DNA of 64,000 bases, taken from the NCBI GenBank assembly GCA_018268315.1, contig JAFDWU010000004.1, positions 1,495 to 65,494 of the forward strand, read 5' to 3'. The notes beneath the pieces were generated by a model. That model had not been told where the DNA came from, made no database searches, and saw only the letters and a program-made list of their open reading frames with translations. Position 1 is the stretch's first letter, and each line of letters starts with the position of its first letter. This DNA is from Armatimonadota bacterium. GTDB lineage: Bacteria > Armatimonadota > Fimbriimonadia > Fimbriimonadales > Fimbriimonadaceae. The translations under genes were made by a program, and so were the position numbers. Shown in pieces: positions 33,068 through 41,739 of this stretch.

Positions 33068-34060
33068 ATGTCCGCCGCACCCGCCAAGGCTTCTCAGGAA
33101 ATCCTGCGAGAACTGAAGCATTTCATCGAAGCTTCTGTAGAAAGATTGGGTACGACCAAAGCTCTGCCACCGAAGTCGTTCCCGAAGTTCCATTGGCCTC
33201 CGCATCCGGAAAGCTACGACTATCACATCACGCCCGATCGATTTACGGAATCAACAAAGCTGGAGCTTGTTGGCGAGACGTTTGATGTGCGGGTTGCCAA
33301 CACCGAGTACGGCGTGTTTGGCCGTTGCGAAGAGCTTTGGCTTGAATCGCTCGGCTCAACAGAAGCCGACATGCTGAAGAAGATGGCAAAGGCGGCTGAC
33401 CCGCTGATTCAGCGCCAGCTAGGCATCGCCCGCACAATTGGCCGAGTGGGCCGCTATAAAGGACCACTGAAAGAGCTTCCGGCAGGCGATCTCATCAAGC
33501 TGCTGTATTACGAAGATCGCGGCCTTGCCGCTGAGGCCAAATCGGCGATCGAGACCTCGCCGGATTGGAAAGACTTCACGCAAGCACTCATCGCGATTTT
33601 GCGGGACGATAAGCATCCGCATCGGCGCTCGGCGCAATGGTGCGCGCTGGACATCTTCGAAGACCTTCCCCGCTACGTCAGCTCGCCAGAAGAGGAGATG
33701 GAGGCGGTGGAAGGAATGCTGGACCTTATCTGGACCGCTGAAGACGACTATTGCCGAACCATTTTCAAAGCAGGTGTGGTGCTGGGCGGTCACTTGCCAA
33801 GCAAGCACGGCGGGCCGGTGTTGATCGAGTGCCTTCAGGCGCCTTCGCCCTTCGGGCGTCGGGCGGCGATCCACGGCCTATTCCACGTGGTGGAATGGGA
33901 CAGCGGCATGAAGGGAGCGGTGGTTAAGGCGCTACGCAGCATGCTGGAAAGCGAGCGTGAGCCGCTTCTTAAGCACTTCGCGGAGCGAATGGCAAACGAC
34001 ATCGAATCGGACGCTACCGATCACATCCCGGAGCCGAGATTCGAAGGCGAAGAGTGGTAG
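33068..34060 (+). CDS. Helical repeat (HEAT-like) protein of unknown function
   Basis: 330 residues from the ATG just after the TMEM14 stop. The N-terminal 110 residues are mixed (FHWPPHPESYDYHITPDRFT). From about 130 on, paired helices suggest HEAT-like repeats (LAAEAKSAIETSPDWKDFTQ; RRSAQWCALDIFEDLPRYV; FGRRAAIHGLFHVVEW; EPLLKHFAERMANDIES). No enzyme motif. Cytoplasmic, and probably co-transcribed with the TMEM14 protein. Confidence 0.65.
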   Translation: MSAAPAKASQEILRELKHFIEASVERLGTTKALPPKSFPKFHWPPHPESYDYHITPDRFTESTKLELVGETFDVRVANTEYGVFGRCEELWLESLGSTEADMLKKMAKAADPLIQRQLGIARTIGRVGRYKGPLKELPAGDLIKLLYYEDRGLAAEAKSAIETSPDWKDFTQALIAILRDDKHPHRRSAQWCALDIFEDLPRYVSSPEEEMEAVEGMLDLIWTAEDDYCRTIFKAGVVLGGHLPSKHGGPVLIECLQAPSPFGRRAAIHGLFHVVEWDSGMKGAVVKALRSMLESEREPLLKHFAERMANDIESDATDHIPEPRFEGEEW

Positions 34061-34063
34061 CCC

Positions 34064-35002
34064 TCACGGCAGCGGATGCCGCTCGAAGAACTGCCAGATA
34101 AGCTCGTTAGCTTGTAAGCCAGACGTCTGGTCCATGTGGCTTGGCCAGTCGTGACCCATCGGCCGATAACCCATCAAGATCACCTCCTGCTTCTGAGGGC
34201 CGATGTAGTGGGTGTAATCCACTAGCCCGTTACCCATATCCTTGTGCTCATCCTGAGTTGCGCCGATTTGCCTTGCCCACCAGGCGGCGGCATCGGGCAG
34301 CGACACCGTAAAGGTCTCCATGTTGTAGCCGTGAATGTCGTCCTTCATGCCGTTCACCAGCATGCAGGAAATCGGCCGCTTGGGCTTCGGAACCTCATAG
34401 TAATTGAGGGAGAAGTCAAGTTCACCGGTCGACGCTCCCGCTCCCATAACTGCGGCAATTCTCTCTGAGTATCGCCCGCCAAGCATGTACGTCATCCCTC
34501 CGCCATTGGAGTGACCACACACGTAAACACGCTTAGGGTCGCCACCATAGCTTGGGATTGCATCGAAGAGCTTGCCGAAGAACTTCATGTCTCGTTCCTG
34601 CATCGGTCCTGGTTCGGCGTCGTGCCACCAACCTTCCTGAGCGCTTGGGCAAACGGTGATGAACTTGTGTTCGGCGGCCAGCGCATCGAAACCGGTCCAT
34701 TGCGCCATCCCGTGGCCCGATCCCCCGTGACCATGCAGGATGATGACCACCGGAGCGTTTGGTGGCAGCCCATCCGGCTTGCCGACGAGGACATCGTAGG
34801 TGACTCCATCGACGTCGATGGGATGGTTCTCTTCCTTAACCAGCGATGGAACCGGCAGGCGTGGCTTATTTGGCTCAGACACGCTGGAGGCCGTCTGCTG
34901 TTCTGAGCTACAGCCAGAAATGACAAGCAAGCCGAGTAACCAAGCTTGAAGCGCGTGCCGTCTAAGCAACGTGAGCCCGCTTGCGATCGTCTCTCTGGTC
35001 AT
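34064..35002 (-). CDS. Lipoprotein esterase of the alpha/beta-hydrolase (PHB depolymerase/feruloyl esterase-like) type
   Basis: 312 residues. Lipoprotein signal with lipobox LVISGC. Oxyanion segment VVIILHGHGGSGHGMAQWTG, nucleophile Ser in CGHSNGGGM, and a late His in PMGHDWPS. Trp/Tyr-rich loops resemble the LpqC/PHB depolymerase family. The substrate could be a polyester or an acetylated sugar. The ATG at 35002 makes its 5' end overlap the start of the divergent secreted gene by 32 bp; one of the two starts may be wrong. Confidence 0.8.
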   Translation of the reverse strand: MTRETIASGLTLLRRHALQAWLLGLLVISGCSSEQQTASSVSEPNKPRLPVPSLVKEENHPIDVDGVTYDVLVGKPDGLPPNAPVVIILHGHGGSGHGMAQWTGFDALAAEHKFITVCPSAQEGWWHDAEPGPMQERDMKFFGKLFDAIPSYGGDPKRVYVCGHSNGGGMTYMLGGRYSERIAAVMGAGASTGELDFSLNYYEVPKPKRPISCMLVNGMKDDIHGYNMETFTVSLPDAAAWWARQIGATQDEHKDMGNGLVDYTHYIGPQKQEVILMGYRPMGHDWPSHMDQTSGLQANELIWQFFERHPLP

Positions 35003-35381
35003 TGCGTTATCAGACGCGAGCGGCTCCTATCAAGGTCACTTTAAGACGGATCGCGCTCTGCTCGTGCCGCGGGCCAAGACGCCTGAGCATAAGAAGCTGC
35101 TCATCTACACGCTGGGGCGCATCGAACATTCGATTCTCAAGCTAACTCTGAAGCAGGACGGCACGTTCACTCGCAGCTTTGACGACGGGTTTAACGGCGA
35201 TAAGGTCACTCACGAAGGGCAATGGAAGGTTACAGGAAACAAGCTAGTCCTCACGATTGAGCGCGCCAACACGCGGCAGCTGGCCAAACCGATTTCGGAG
35301 GCAATTGCCTACCCGAAGATGACGGGCAGGTTCATGGGAATGCCAAACGGCATCACCGTGACTTATACGCGGCTTCCCTAG
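34971..35381 (+). CDS. Secreted protein of unknown function
   Basis: 136 residues beginning with a GTG and a short signal (SPLAIVSLVIALSDA). The rest is a single beta-rich domain (KLTLKQDGTFTRSFDDGF, EGQWKVTGNKLVLTIE) with the layout of lipocalin-like/DUF-type 'GTYTL...GTW' proteins. No catalytic motif. It ends four bases into the convergent DinB gene. Confidence 0.55.
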   Translation: MSPLAIVSLVIALSDASGSYQGHFKTDRALLVPRAKTPEHKKLLIYTLGRIEHSILKLTLKQDGTFTRSFDDGFNGDKVTHEGQWKVTGNKLVLTIERANTRQLAKPISEAIAYPKMTGRFMGMPNGITVTYTRLP

Positions 35382-35872
35382 CTCTTTGGGAAGTCTGGAT
35401 GCAGGCGAATCTGCCAAATCTGCCCGGCATGATAACCCGCATGCTGCGACATCCGAACGAGCCCATTGTATTGCGAGAGGTTATCGCCAAGCGGGCTGAT
35501 CATCATCGTCTGCATCTTCGCCTCATCCGCGCTCCCCATCACCTCATCCGCCAGCGCATAGACGTAATCCATCGCCTCGCGCAAACCCTCCATCGTGTTC
35601 TCCTTTGCGCCTTGCGAAGCGATGGAGATGCCATGATCGTATGCGGGCCCTACCGCGGCTTCAAGCTCTCGATCAAAAGCAGTCGCGGAAGGATCGCGAC
35701 CAGAAATGCGCCAGCACCAGTAGTGCTCCGCGCCTACGGTGTGATACACGTTCTCGGCGATGGTGTGGCCACCCGGATAGGGCCGCCAATTAAGCTGCTC
35801 GTTGGAAAGACCGGCAAGCGAGGCGTCTAGACGAACGCGGGTAAAGCGCCAAACATCTTGTAGCTGCGACAT
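35378..35872 (-). CDS. DinB-family protein
   Basis: Four-helix-bundle metal protein of 164 residues. The three metal His positions are in TIAENVYHTVGAEHYWCWR and RMSQHAGYHAGQIWQIR. The family includes thiol transferases (bacillithiol-type) and mycothiol-dependent isomerases, but most members are uncharacterised. No signal peptide. Confidence 0.85.
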   Translation of the reverse strand: MSQLQDVWRFTRVRLDASLAGLSNEQLNWRPYPGGHTIAENVYHTVGAEHYWCWRISGRDPSATAFDRELEAAVGPAYDHGISIASQGAKENTMEGLREAMDYVYALADEVMGSADEAKMQTMMISPLGDNLSQYNGLVRMSQHAGYHAGQIWQIRLHPDFPKS

Positions 35873-35901
35873 TGCCCTGAAGCATACGCGATTCGCAATA
35901 A

Positions 35902-36426
35902 CTAGTGGTCGCTCTCATCTCGCAGGCGACGCCCGCCATGGTGGCCAATGATGATCTCGCCGTGGATCGAGCCGTCAGTCACAACCCCTTTCTTCAAGTA
36001 CTTCTCAAACGCACGTCTGCGGGCGTGGGGATCAAGCTGCCGGAAGGTCTTCGTGATGATATTGAGGCCGGCGATCATGATGATCCAGATCGGCCAGAAA
36101 TGGCCGTGCCCATGACTGGTGAAATACCAAATGAACGTCATCACGGTGACGAAACTGAGGCTGCTCAGCACTTCACTCACATAGCTGTGACGATAGCGCT
36201 CCTTGAACTCCGCCCACTTTTGCTGCTCAAGCGCCTTTTGTTGGGCTTGCGCGCTCTGAGCCGCGAGTTCCGCTTCCGCCCGCTGGATGGCGTCAGGAGA
36301 TAGCCCGAGCTCACCCGCCATGCGCTGCAAATCGCTTAGGGTTACCCCGCCCTCGAATTGCTGCCTGGAAGCAAGACGAAGAATTTCCTCCGCGTCTTCT
36401 TGGCTGTAGAACCGCTGCTCGTCCAC
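35902..36426 (-). CDS. 2TM-domain membrane protein with N-terminal helical domain
   Basis: 174 residues. The N-terminal part is helical (YSQEDAEEILRLASRQQ; LSDLQRMAGELGLSPDAIQR), like the regulatory helical domains attached to 2TM proteins. A coiled segment (AQSAQAQQKALEQQKWAEFK) leads to two membrane helices (about 85-125) separated by a His-rich turn (HGHGHF). The basic tail (DPHARRRAFEKYLKKG) should be cytoplasmic. Function unknown. Confidence 0.65.
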   Translation of the reverse strand: MDEQRFYSQEDAEEILRLASRQQFEGGVTLSDLQRMAGELGLSPDAIQRAEAELAAQSAQAQQKALEQQKWAEFKERYRHSYVSEVLSSLSFVTVMTFIWYFTSHGHGHFWPIWIIMIAGLNIITKTFRQLDPHARRRAFEKYLKKGVVTDGSIHGEIIIGHHGGRRLRDESDH

Positions 36427-36465
36427 GTTCTTTATTGTAGCGGTTGTACGTACGTTGCCGTAGGC

Positions 36466-36786
36466 CTAATCCGTTGGACGGAAAGGTTCGGGGTCGCCCA
36501 GAAGCGCCACATAGTAGGGGGCTAGCTCGGATATGAAGACCTTGCCGACTGCGGGATCGCCATCCACAATCTTCTTCGCCACCTCTTCAGAAGATGCCTG
36601 AAAGATCGCGAGGCCTATCGGGTTCTCCGTCACCTGCGTCCGCCCAACAACCAGGGCGACCCCCTGAGCAGCGAGGTCACTCCAATAGGCAAAGTGCCTG
36701 CCCACCAATTCCTGCTCCTCGGGCGTCGGCCCGGTTTGCAGCATCTCTGGCCGCGCAAGGCGGATTTGCATTAACCACTGCTTCAC
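36466..36786 (-). CDS. YciI-family protein
   Basis: 106 residues with the dimeric alpha/beta (ferredoxin-like) YCII fold: MLQTGPTPEEQELVGRHFAY, VALVVGRTQ, GLAIFQASSEEVAKKIVDGD and the VFISELAPYYV end. The family contains few characterised enzymes. It overlaps the upstream gene by four bases. Confidence 0.85.
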   Translation of the reverse strand: MKQWLMQIRLARPEMLQTGPTPEEQELVGRHFAYWSDLAAQGVALVVGRTQVTENPIGLAIFQASSEEVAKKIVDGDPAVGKVFISELAPYYVALLGDPEPFRPTD

Positions 36787-37484
36787 GACTTGAAAATGGA
36801 ATCTTCTAGCCCGGAGTTCACTTTGATCGACTCGTAAGCGGTCACACCGCCGATGACATCGTCCGTATTCTTCACCGTCACCCGAGTTGGAATCCAGACG
36901 CCTCCGATTTGGGCGGGGCGCTCATAAAGGAAGGTGGCAAGCTGACGACCTTCCTGGTTGTACCATTCACGCTTCCAGATGATGTGCCGCTGAGGGTCAA
37001 TCCAAATTCGCGAGCGGCTGTTGTCGTCCGAGCGGTAGGTCACGTCGAACACCGGATAGCCCGTAGCGCGATCGTGCCGAACGTAAACCGCCTTATAAAG
37101 CGATTGGAAGACCGAGGGCGTTAGCAGACCGAAATCGAAGATCGTTTGGCGCTTCCCCGGCGAGTGCTGAAGGTTTTCTTGCAGCTTGATGTGAGCGCGT
37201 CGAACAAGAATCGTTCGGTGCGAACCGTTGAAGATGTACTCCGCCGCCGTGTTGTCCACGCTGGAGTCCAGCCGCAACATGAACGGCTCCTTCAACTTAA
37301 CCTTCGTCGATTCAAAGCGATAGGACGCCCCGAAGTCTTTGTTGACCTTCGCAAGCTCACTCTGGTCTGATTGGACGACCCGCACCGTGAAACTGAGATC
37401 CTCGATGTTGGTTTGCAGGTAGCTGCTTATGTCGCTGGAATCGGTGTGCGCCAGCAGCGCGATAGCGGTGAGCATGATGGTCAT
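36783..37484 (-). CDS. Secreted LolA-like protein of unknown function
   Basis: 233 residues with a short hydrophobic start (MTIMLTAIALLAHT) that may be a signal. The body alternates beta strands and resembles the LolA/LolB lipocalin-like half-barrel: SFTVRVVQSDQ, KLKEPFMLRLDSSVDNTAA, YIFNGSHRTILV, PVFDVTYRSDDNSRSRIWID, WIPTRVTVKNTDD. Likely periplasmic. Operon with the YciI protein. The exact start could be the first or second Met. Confidence 0.6.
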   Translation of the reverse strand: MTIMLTAIALLAHTDSSDISSYLQTNIEDLSFTVRVVQSDQSELAKVNKDFGASYRFESTKVKLKEPFMLRLDSSVDNTAAEYIFNGSHRTILVRRAHIKLQENLQHSPGKRQTIFDFGLLTPSVFQSLYKAVYVRHDRATGYPVFDVTYRSDDNSRSRIWIDPQRHIIWKREWYNQEGRQLATFLYERPAQIGGVWIPTRVTVKNTDDVIGGVTAYESIKVNSGLEDSIFKS

Positions 37485-37562
37485 ATGTTGAATTGTTCCT
37501 TAGCGGTCCCAAAGCCTGCACGGACGGTTCCAAATAGATGGCCTATCTCGTACACTAGGATA

Positions 37563-38588
37563 GTGACGTCCGATCCGATCTCCCGGTACCTCACACGTCG
37601 ACGGGATATCCTAAATCAGAAGGTGCGCCTGCGGTCAATGAACCCAGGCGAGATCAACGACATGGCGCTGTCGGTTTACCGCCATGTGGGTCCGCGGATC
37701 TTGCGGCACACTTTCGCCTCCGTATTCGTCAGCGCGGTCGCCATGAACTTTCTGTTCGCGGTGGTCCTCCCTCAACTTTCCATCACCAGCGATCCCAACA
37801 ACGCCACCACGCAGATCGTTGAATTCATCGCCGTGCTCCTGGGTGGGCTTATCTTCGCATTGCCGCTCTACTACATCGGAGCTGCCGCCACCTGGACGGT
37901 GGTGACTTCCTACGTGTCTGATTTCATGCTCGATGCCGCGCCAAGCGACGAAGCGGCTCGGCTGTTCTTCTCGCGCTACCTCGGCCTTGGTTTTCGCACG
38001 CTCGTGCGCAGCTACTACTCAACCTTCGGGCTGCTTCTGCTGAGCGTCCCATTCTTCATCGGGAGCGCCTATCTGTCCAACATCCATCAGGATGCTTATG
38101 GCGGGCTCCTTTTCATGCTTGCTGTGGTGCTCTGCATCGGCAGTTTCATCTTCTTCATGTTCTCACGCATTCAGTTCTTCCTGGCGGTGCCCGTCGCGAT
38201 CGTTGAAGGGCTTACTCCAAAGCAAGCGCTGAAGCGCAGCAAGGCGCTGATGGGCGAGCCGCTAGCCAATAGCGTGGTTGGCAACGCGCTTGGCATCTGC
38301 TTCCTCGGCCTGATTGTGATGTCGGCGGTTACCGCCACTGCCCTCGGAATCTTCGAATCGATTGGCGGCAGGTTCCCAGAAATTGCCGGCTTGAACGCCC
38401 AGCTTGCCGCAGAGAGTCTGCAGAATCTGCTCCCAACCTTCATTGGCTTGTGGATCGTGCTTCCCATCTGGTCGGTCTGTTCAGTGGTGTTCTACTATCG
38501 TCAGCGGGTGGTGAAAGAGGGCTTGGATATCGAGGTCTTGGCAAGGGAGGTGTGGAAGCATGGCGACATTGCGCGCTTTGAGCTTTAG
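37563..38588 (+). CDS. Polytopic membrane protein, glycerophosphoryl-diester-phosphodiesterase-TM-like
   Basis: 341 residues from GTG at 37563, with six membrane helices in two groups, and the conserved cytoplasmic loop VPVAIVEGLTPKQALKRSKA (then LMGEPLANSVVGN), typical of the membrane domain that precedes DUF4129 genes. The frame remains open upstream but crosses the start region of the divergent gene, so I did not extend it. TACACT at about 37552-37557 would make the message almost leaderless. The end overlaps the DUF4129 gene by 29 nt. Confidence 0.65.
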   Translation: MTSDPISRYLTRRRDILNQKVRLRSMNPGEINDMALSVYRHVGPRILRHTFASVFVSAVAMNFLFAVVLPQLSITSDPNNATTQIVEFIAVLLGGLIFALPLYYIGAAATWTVVTSYVSDFMLDAAPSDEAARLFFSRYLGLGFRTLVRSYYSTFGLLLLSVPFFIGSAYLSNIHQDAYGGLLFMLAVVLCIGSFIFFMFSRIQFFLAVPVAIVEGLTPKQALKRSKALMGEPLANSVVGNALGICFLGLIVMSAVTATALGIFESIGGRFPEIAGLNAQLAAESLQNLLPTFIGLWIVLPIWSVCSVVFYYRQRVVKEGLDIEVLAREVWKHGDIARFEL

Positions 38589-39444
38589 CCTTTTCTTGCT
38601 GCTTGCCACCATCGGATTTTCGGCAACCCCACTCGAGCAGATGCGGGAGACAAAGACCCTTGCGGATGCCCGAAAGGTTGCGGCGCAGTTATTTCCGGAC
38701 GACCGGATGGCGAAGATCCTGAAGAGCAAACATCTCACTCGTGAGGACCTGGTTCAGGAAGCGCGAATGCGTGAAATCGCGGGTCAGGGTTCCGACTACT
38801 TCGATGCTGCCACCGCGAAGAAGCAAGCCGCAGCGATGGTGGAGGAGAAGAATGCTAAGGATGCCAACTGGCTGGCAAAAGCCGGCACGGCCGCCGGAAG
38901 AATCATCGAAGCTCTTCTGCGAAGGCCGATGCAGAAGACGCCAAACTTCCCAAATGCGGCGCCCGCCCTTGGCGCCGCGATCCCCTTTCTCGAAATTGTA
39001 GTCTACGTAGCCCTCGGCCTTCTCCTATTGTTCTTCCTCGTTCTTGCGTTGCGCCATGTCAGCTTCAAAGGCCGACGAGGAAAGAAAAGGACGGCGATGG
39101 TGGATGACGACGAGCCAGAGCGAACCCTTGACGAGTGGCTGGACTTGGCGGCGAAGTATCAAGCAAGCGGCGAATATCGCATGGCGGTAAGGGCGCTTTA
39201 TGTCGGCTGTTTGCTGCGGCTCGATCAGCTCGAAGTCATCCGATTTATTCGCGGGCAAACGAACTGGGAGCATCTCTATCGCTTCGAGCGATCACCTAAG
39301 CGTCTTGACCTCGATCTGCGGGCGGCCACCAAGATGTTTGATCGCATCTGGTACGGCATGGAGACTGCCGAGATTGACGACGTTGCCTGGATGCGAGCCT
39401 TTTACGAGAGCATAAGGGACGCGAATATGCAGGAGGCGTCTTGA
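38560..39444 (+). CDS. DUF4129 domain membrane protein
   Basis: 294 residues: N-terminal signal or anchor (FSLFLLLATIGFSA), a helical external domain, one membrane helix (about 145-168; LEIVVYVALGLLLLFFLVLA) and a cytoplasmic C-terminal DUF4129 domain (YQASGEYRMAVRALYVGCLL; EVIRFIRGQTNWEHLY; FDRIWYGMETA). Such proteins usually lie next to transglutaminase, MoxR and DUF58 genes and are thought to act in cell-envelope processing. Neither MoxR nor DUF58 is here. The final four bases overlap the DUF4350 start. Confidence 0.82.
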   Translation: MATLRALSFSLFLLLATIGFSATPLEQMRETKTLADARKVAAQLFPDDRMAKILKSKHLTREDLVQEARMREIAGQGSDYFDAATAKKQAAAMVEEKNAKDANWLAKAGTAAGRIIEALLRRPMQKTPNFPNAAPALGAAIPFLEIVVYVALGLLLLFFLVLALRHVSFKGRRGKKRTAMVDDDEPERTLDEWLDLAAKYQASGEYRMAVRALYVGCLLRLDQLEVIRFIRGQTNWEHLYRFERSPKRLDLDLRAATKMFDRIWYGMETAEIDDVAWMRAFYESIRDANMQEAS

Positions 39445-40574
39445 GAAATCGCCCTTGGGTGAACGCGATGATGTGGCCGCTGGCCCTCCTCATCTTGATA
39501 GCCACCTGCTCCTACGGCATTATTCAGAAGCACACCACCGATGAGTTCTCGCCGCTCTCACTCGGACGTCAAGGCCTCACAAAGTTTGTGACCTTGCTGG
39601 AAATGCAGGGGTACAAGGTTCGGATCGACAACCCTTCGGATCGCGACGTGGCGGACGGGGTAATTCCGATCTTCTATGATCGTAGGTCCGCAATTGCGTC
39701 CCGCGGCCATTGGCGCAGAGGAATCCTTCTGGACGAGCCATCAGAAGGCGGGCAGCGCGATGCGGACCTTAAGTGGACCTACCAACCGAAAGCAACGCCC
39801 CTCAAGGCATGGGGAACCTTCCAGGAAGGAATGGACACTCTTTGGACGGAAGTTTCGGAATACACGAACGACACGAACGTGCCCGACCTATCGGTCGCCG
39901 ATGCCACAACCCCGGCAGGAGCACCCGTCAGCATTGCCGCGATCCACGAGAGCGGAAACACGCTTACCCTTGCTGTGAACGGCTCGATTCTCGCCAATGA
40001 GGCGCTTGCAGTATCCGACAACTCTTACATCGCGCTCAAAACCATCGGGATGATCGCGCCTCCCGGCAGCGAACTCGCGTTTTGCACAACTGTCGAAGAA
40101 TCCTCCCTCTTTGAGGCAATCGGCAAGTGGGCGGTCGCAGGCTGGCGGCAGTTCCTTCTGTTGTGTTTTGCGATCGTGTTTACTCTCGGCAAGCGTTTCG
40201 GTCTGGCAACTGATCCCCGCCAAGTCGAACGAGGCTCCCGTGATCTGGTGGATTCCTTCTCGAACTTATTGGATCGAGGGGGCCGCAACGTGTACGTTCT
40301 GAACGTTGAGCGCAAGCGCGCGGAGTACGAGATCAAGCGCAGGCTCCGGCTTGATCCCGGCCTCAGCCGCCAGCAGTTGATGCGGTTTCTCTCGCCGGAG
40401 TTGCAGCAAGCGCTCATTGATGTGGACGCGGCGGCGTCTTCGGAAATCATGCCTCCCGGCGCCTCAGCAGACTTGCTCGCCCGGCTTTGGAAGGAGATTG
40501 AGAGCCTCCCGGCCTATCGGCGGAGGGTAAACAAAACCGCTAGCTCCGGGAGTAGGATGAAATTAAATGGCTGA
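39441..40574 (+). CDS. DUF4350 domain membrane protein
   Basis: 377 residues starting at TTG overlapping the DUF4129 stop. First helix about 9-28, then the DUF4350 fold (SLGRQGLTKFVTLLEMQGYK, ILLDEPSE) outside, a second helix (about 230-250; WRQFLLLCFAIVFTLGKRFG), and a cytoplasmic part RDLVDSFSNLLDRGGRNVYV resembling the end of DUF4350 proteins. It completes a three-gene envelope unit. The stop overlaps the PLP enzyme start by eight bases. Confidence 0.78.
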   Translation: MRNRPWVNAMMWPLALLILIATCSYGIIQKHTTDEFSPLSLGRQGLTKFVTLLEMQGYKVRIDNPSDRDVADGVIPIFYDRRSAIASRGHWRRGILLDEPSEGGQRDADLKWTYQPKATPLKAWGTFQEGMDTLWTEVSEYTNDTNVPDLSVADATTPAGAPVSIAAIHESGNTLTLAVNGSILANEALAVSDNSYIALKTIGMIAPPGSELAFCTTVEESSLFEAIGKWAVAGWRQFLLLCFAIVFTLGKRFGLATDPRQVERGSRDLVDSFSNLLDRGGRNVYVLNVERKRAEYEIKRRLRLDPGLSRQQLMRFLSPELQQALIDVDAAASSEIMPPGASADLLARLWKEIESLPAYRRRVNKTASSGSRMKLNG

Positions 40575-41733
40575 CTACAAGTTCGAAACGAAGGTGATTC
40601 ACGCAGGCGTTGAACCTGATCCGCAGACTGGCGCGGTGATGACGCCCATCTACCAAACCAGCACTTATGCCCAGGAATCGCCAGGAAAGCACAAAGGCTA
40701 CGAGTACAGCCGCGGCGACAATCCGACGCGAAATGTGCTTCAAACCCAGCTTGCCGCCCTCGAGAACGGCGACCATGCGTTGGTCTACTCAAGCGGCCTT
40801 GCATCCATCGATAACGTTCTGAACTTGCTGAAGTCTGGCGATCACGTCGTGGCCGGAGACGACCTTTACGGCGGCACTCGGCGGCTGTTCACCCGGGTCG
40901 CTCAGAATCGCGGCCTCACCTTCTCTTTCACTTGCCTAACCGATGCCGAAGAGCTTGAGCGGCATATGAAGCCGAACACGAAGCTGGTGTGGATCGAGTC
41001 GCCAACGAACCCGCTTCTGAAGGTGATGGACATCCGTCGCGCGGCGGAGATTGCCCACAAGCACGGCGCGCTTCTTGGCGTGGACAACACCTTCATGTCG
41101 CCCTACTTCCAGCGCCCGCTGGAGCTTGGCGCGGACATCGTAATGCACTCGATGACCAAGTACATGAATGGCCACAGCGATGTGCTGATGGGCTGCTTGG
41201 TGGTTAAGGACCAGACTCCTTCCTGGCTTGGCGAAAGCTTATTCGCAAAGCTGAAGTTCTTGCAGAACTCCATCGGCGCGACCCCCGGACCATTCGACTG
41301 CTTCCTGGTTCTGCGTGGCCTTAAGACCCTGGCCATCCGCATGGATCGCCACAACGCGAATGCGATGAAGGTCGCCACGTTCCTAGAGAGCCATCCGAAG
41401 GTGGAATCGGTCTCCTACCCCGGCCTTCCGTCTCACCCGAATCAAGCTTTGCACGCCAGCCAGTCCAGCGGCGGCGGCGGCATGGTCACATTTGTTTTGA
41501 AAGGCGGACTGCCGGTTGCGAAGAAGCTGCTTGAGTCTTTGAAGCTGTTTGCGGTAGCGGAGTCGCTTGGCGGCGTTGAGAGCCTGATCGAGCATCCCGC
41601 GATCATGACCCACGCCAGCGTGCCGGTCGAGGTTCGCGAAGAACTGGGAATCAGCGATGGGCTGATCCGCATTTCGGTGGGCATTGAGGCGGCTGACGAC
41701 CTGATCGCGGATTTGGACCAGGCTCTGCGTTAG
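40567..41733 (+). CDS. PLP-dependent cystathionine gamma-synthase/lyase-type enzyme
   Basis: Cys/Met metabolism family, 388 residues. GYEYSRGDNPTRNVL (cofactor phosphate and Tyr of the neighbouring subunit), VYSSGLASIDNVL, VDNTFMSPYFQRPLELGAD and the Schiff-base Lys198 in SMTKYMNGHSDVLMG. SLGGVESLIEHPAIMTHAS is the C-terminal signature. Synthase (metB), beta-lyase and gamma-lyase are not separable by eye; GVESLIEHPA fits gamma-lyase and synthase. It is translationally coupled to the DUF4350 gene, which is unusual. Confidence 0.88.
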   Translation: MADYKFETKVIHAGVEPDPQTGAVMTPIYQTSTYAQESPGKHKGYEYSRGDNPTRNVLQTQLAALENGDHALVYSSGLASIDNVLNLLKSGDHVVAGDDLYGGTRRLFTRVAQNRGLTFSFTCLTDAEELERHMKPNTKLVWIESPTNPLLKVMDIRRAAEIAHKHGALLGVDNTFMSPYFQRPLELGADIVMHSMTKYMNGHSDVLMGCLVVKDQTPSWLGESLFAKLKFLQNSIGATPGPFDCFLVLRGLKTLAIRMDRHNANAMKVATFLESHPKVESVSYPGLPSHPNQALHASQSSGGGGMVTFVLKGGLPVAKKLLESLKLFAVAESLGGVESLIEHPAIMTHASVPVEVREELGISDGLIRISVGIEAADDLIADLDQALR

Positions 41734-41739
41734 CGGAGC

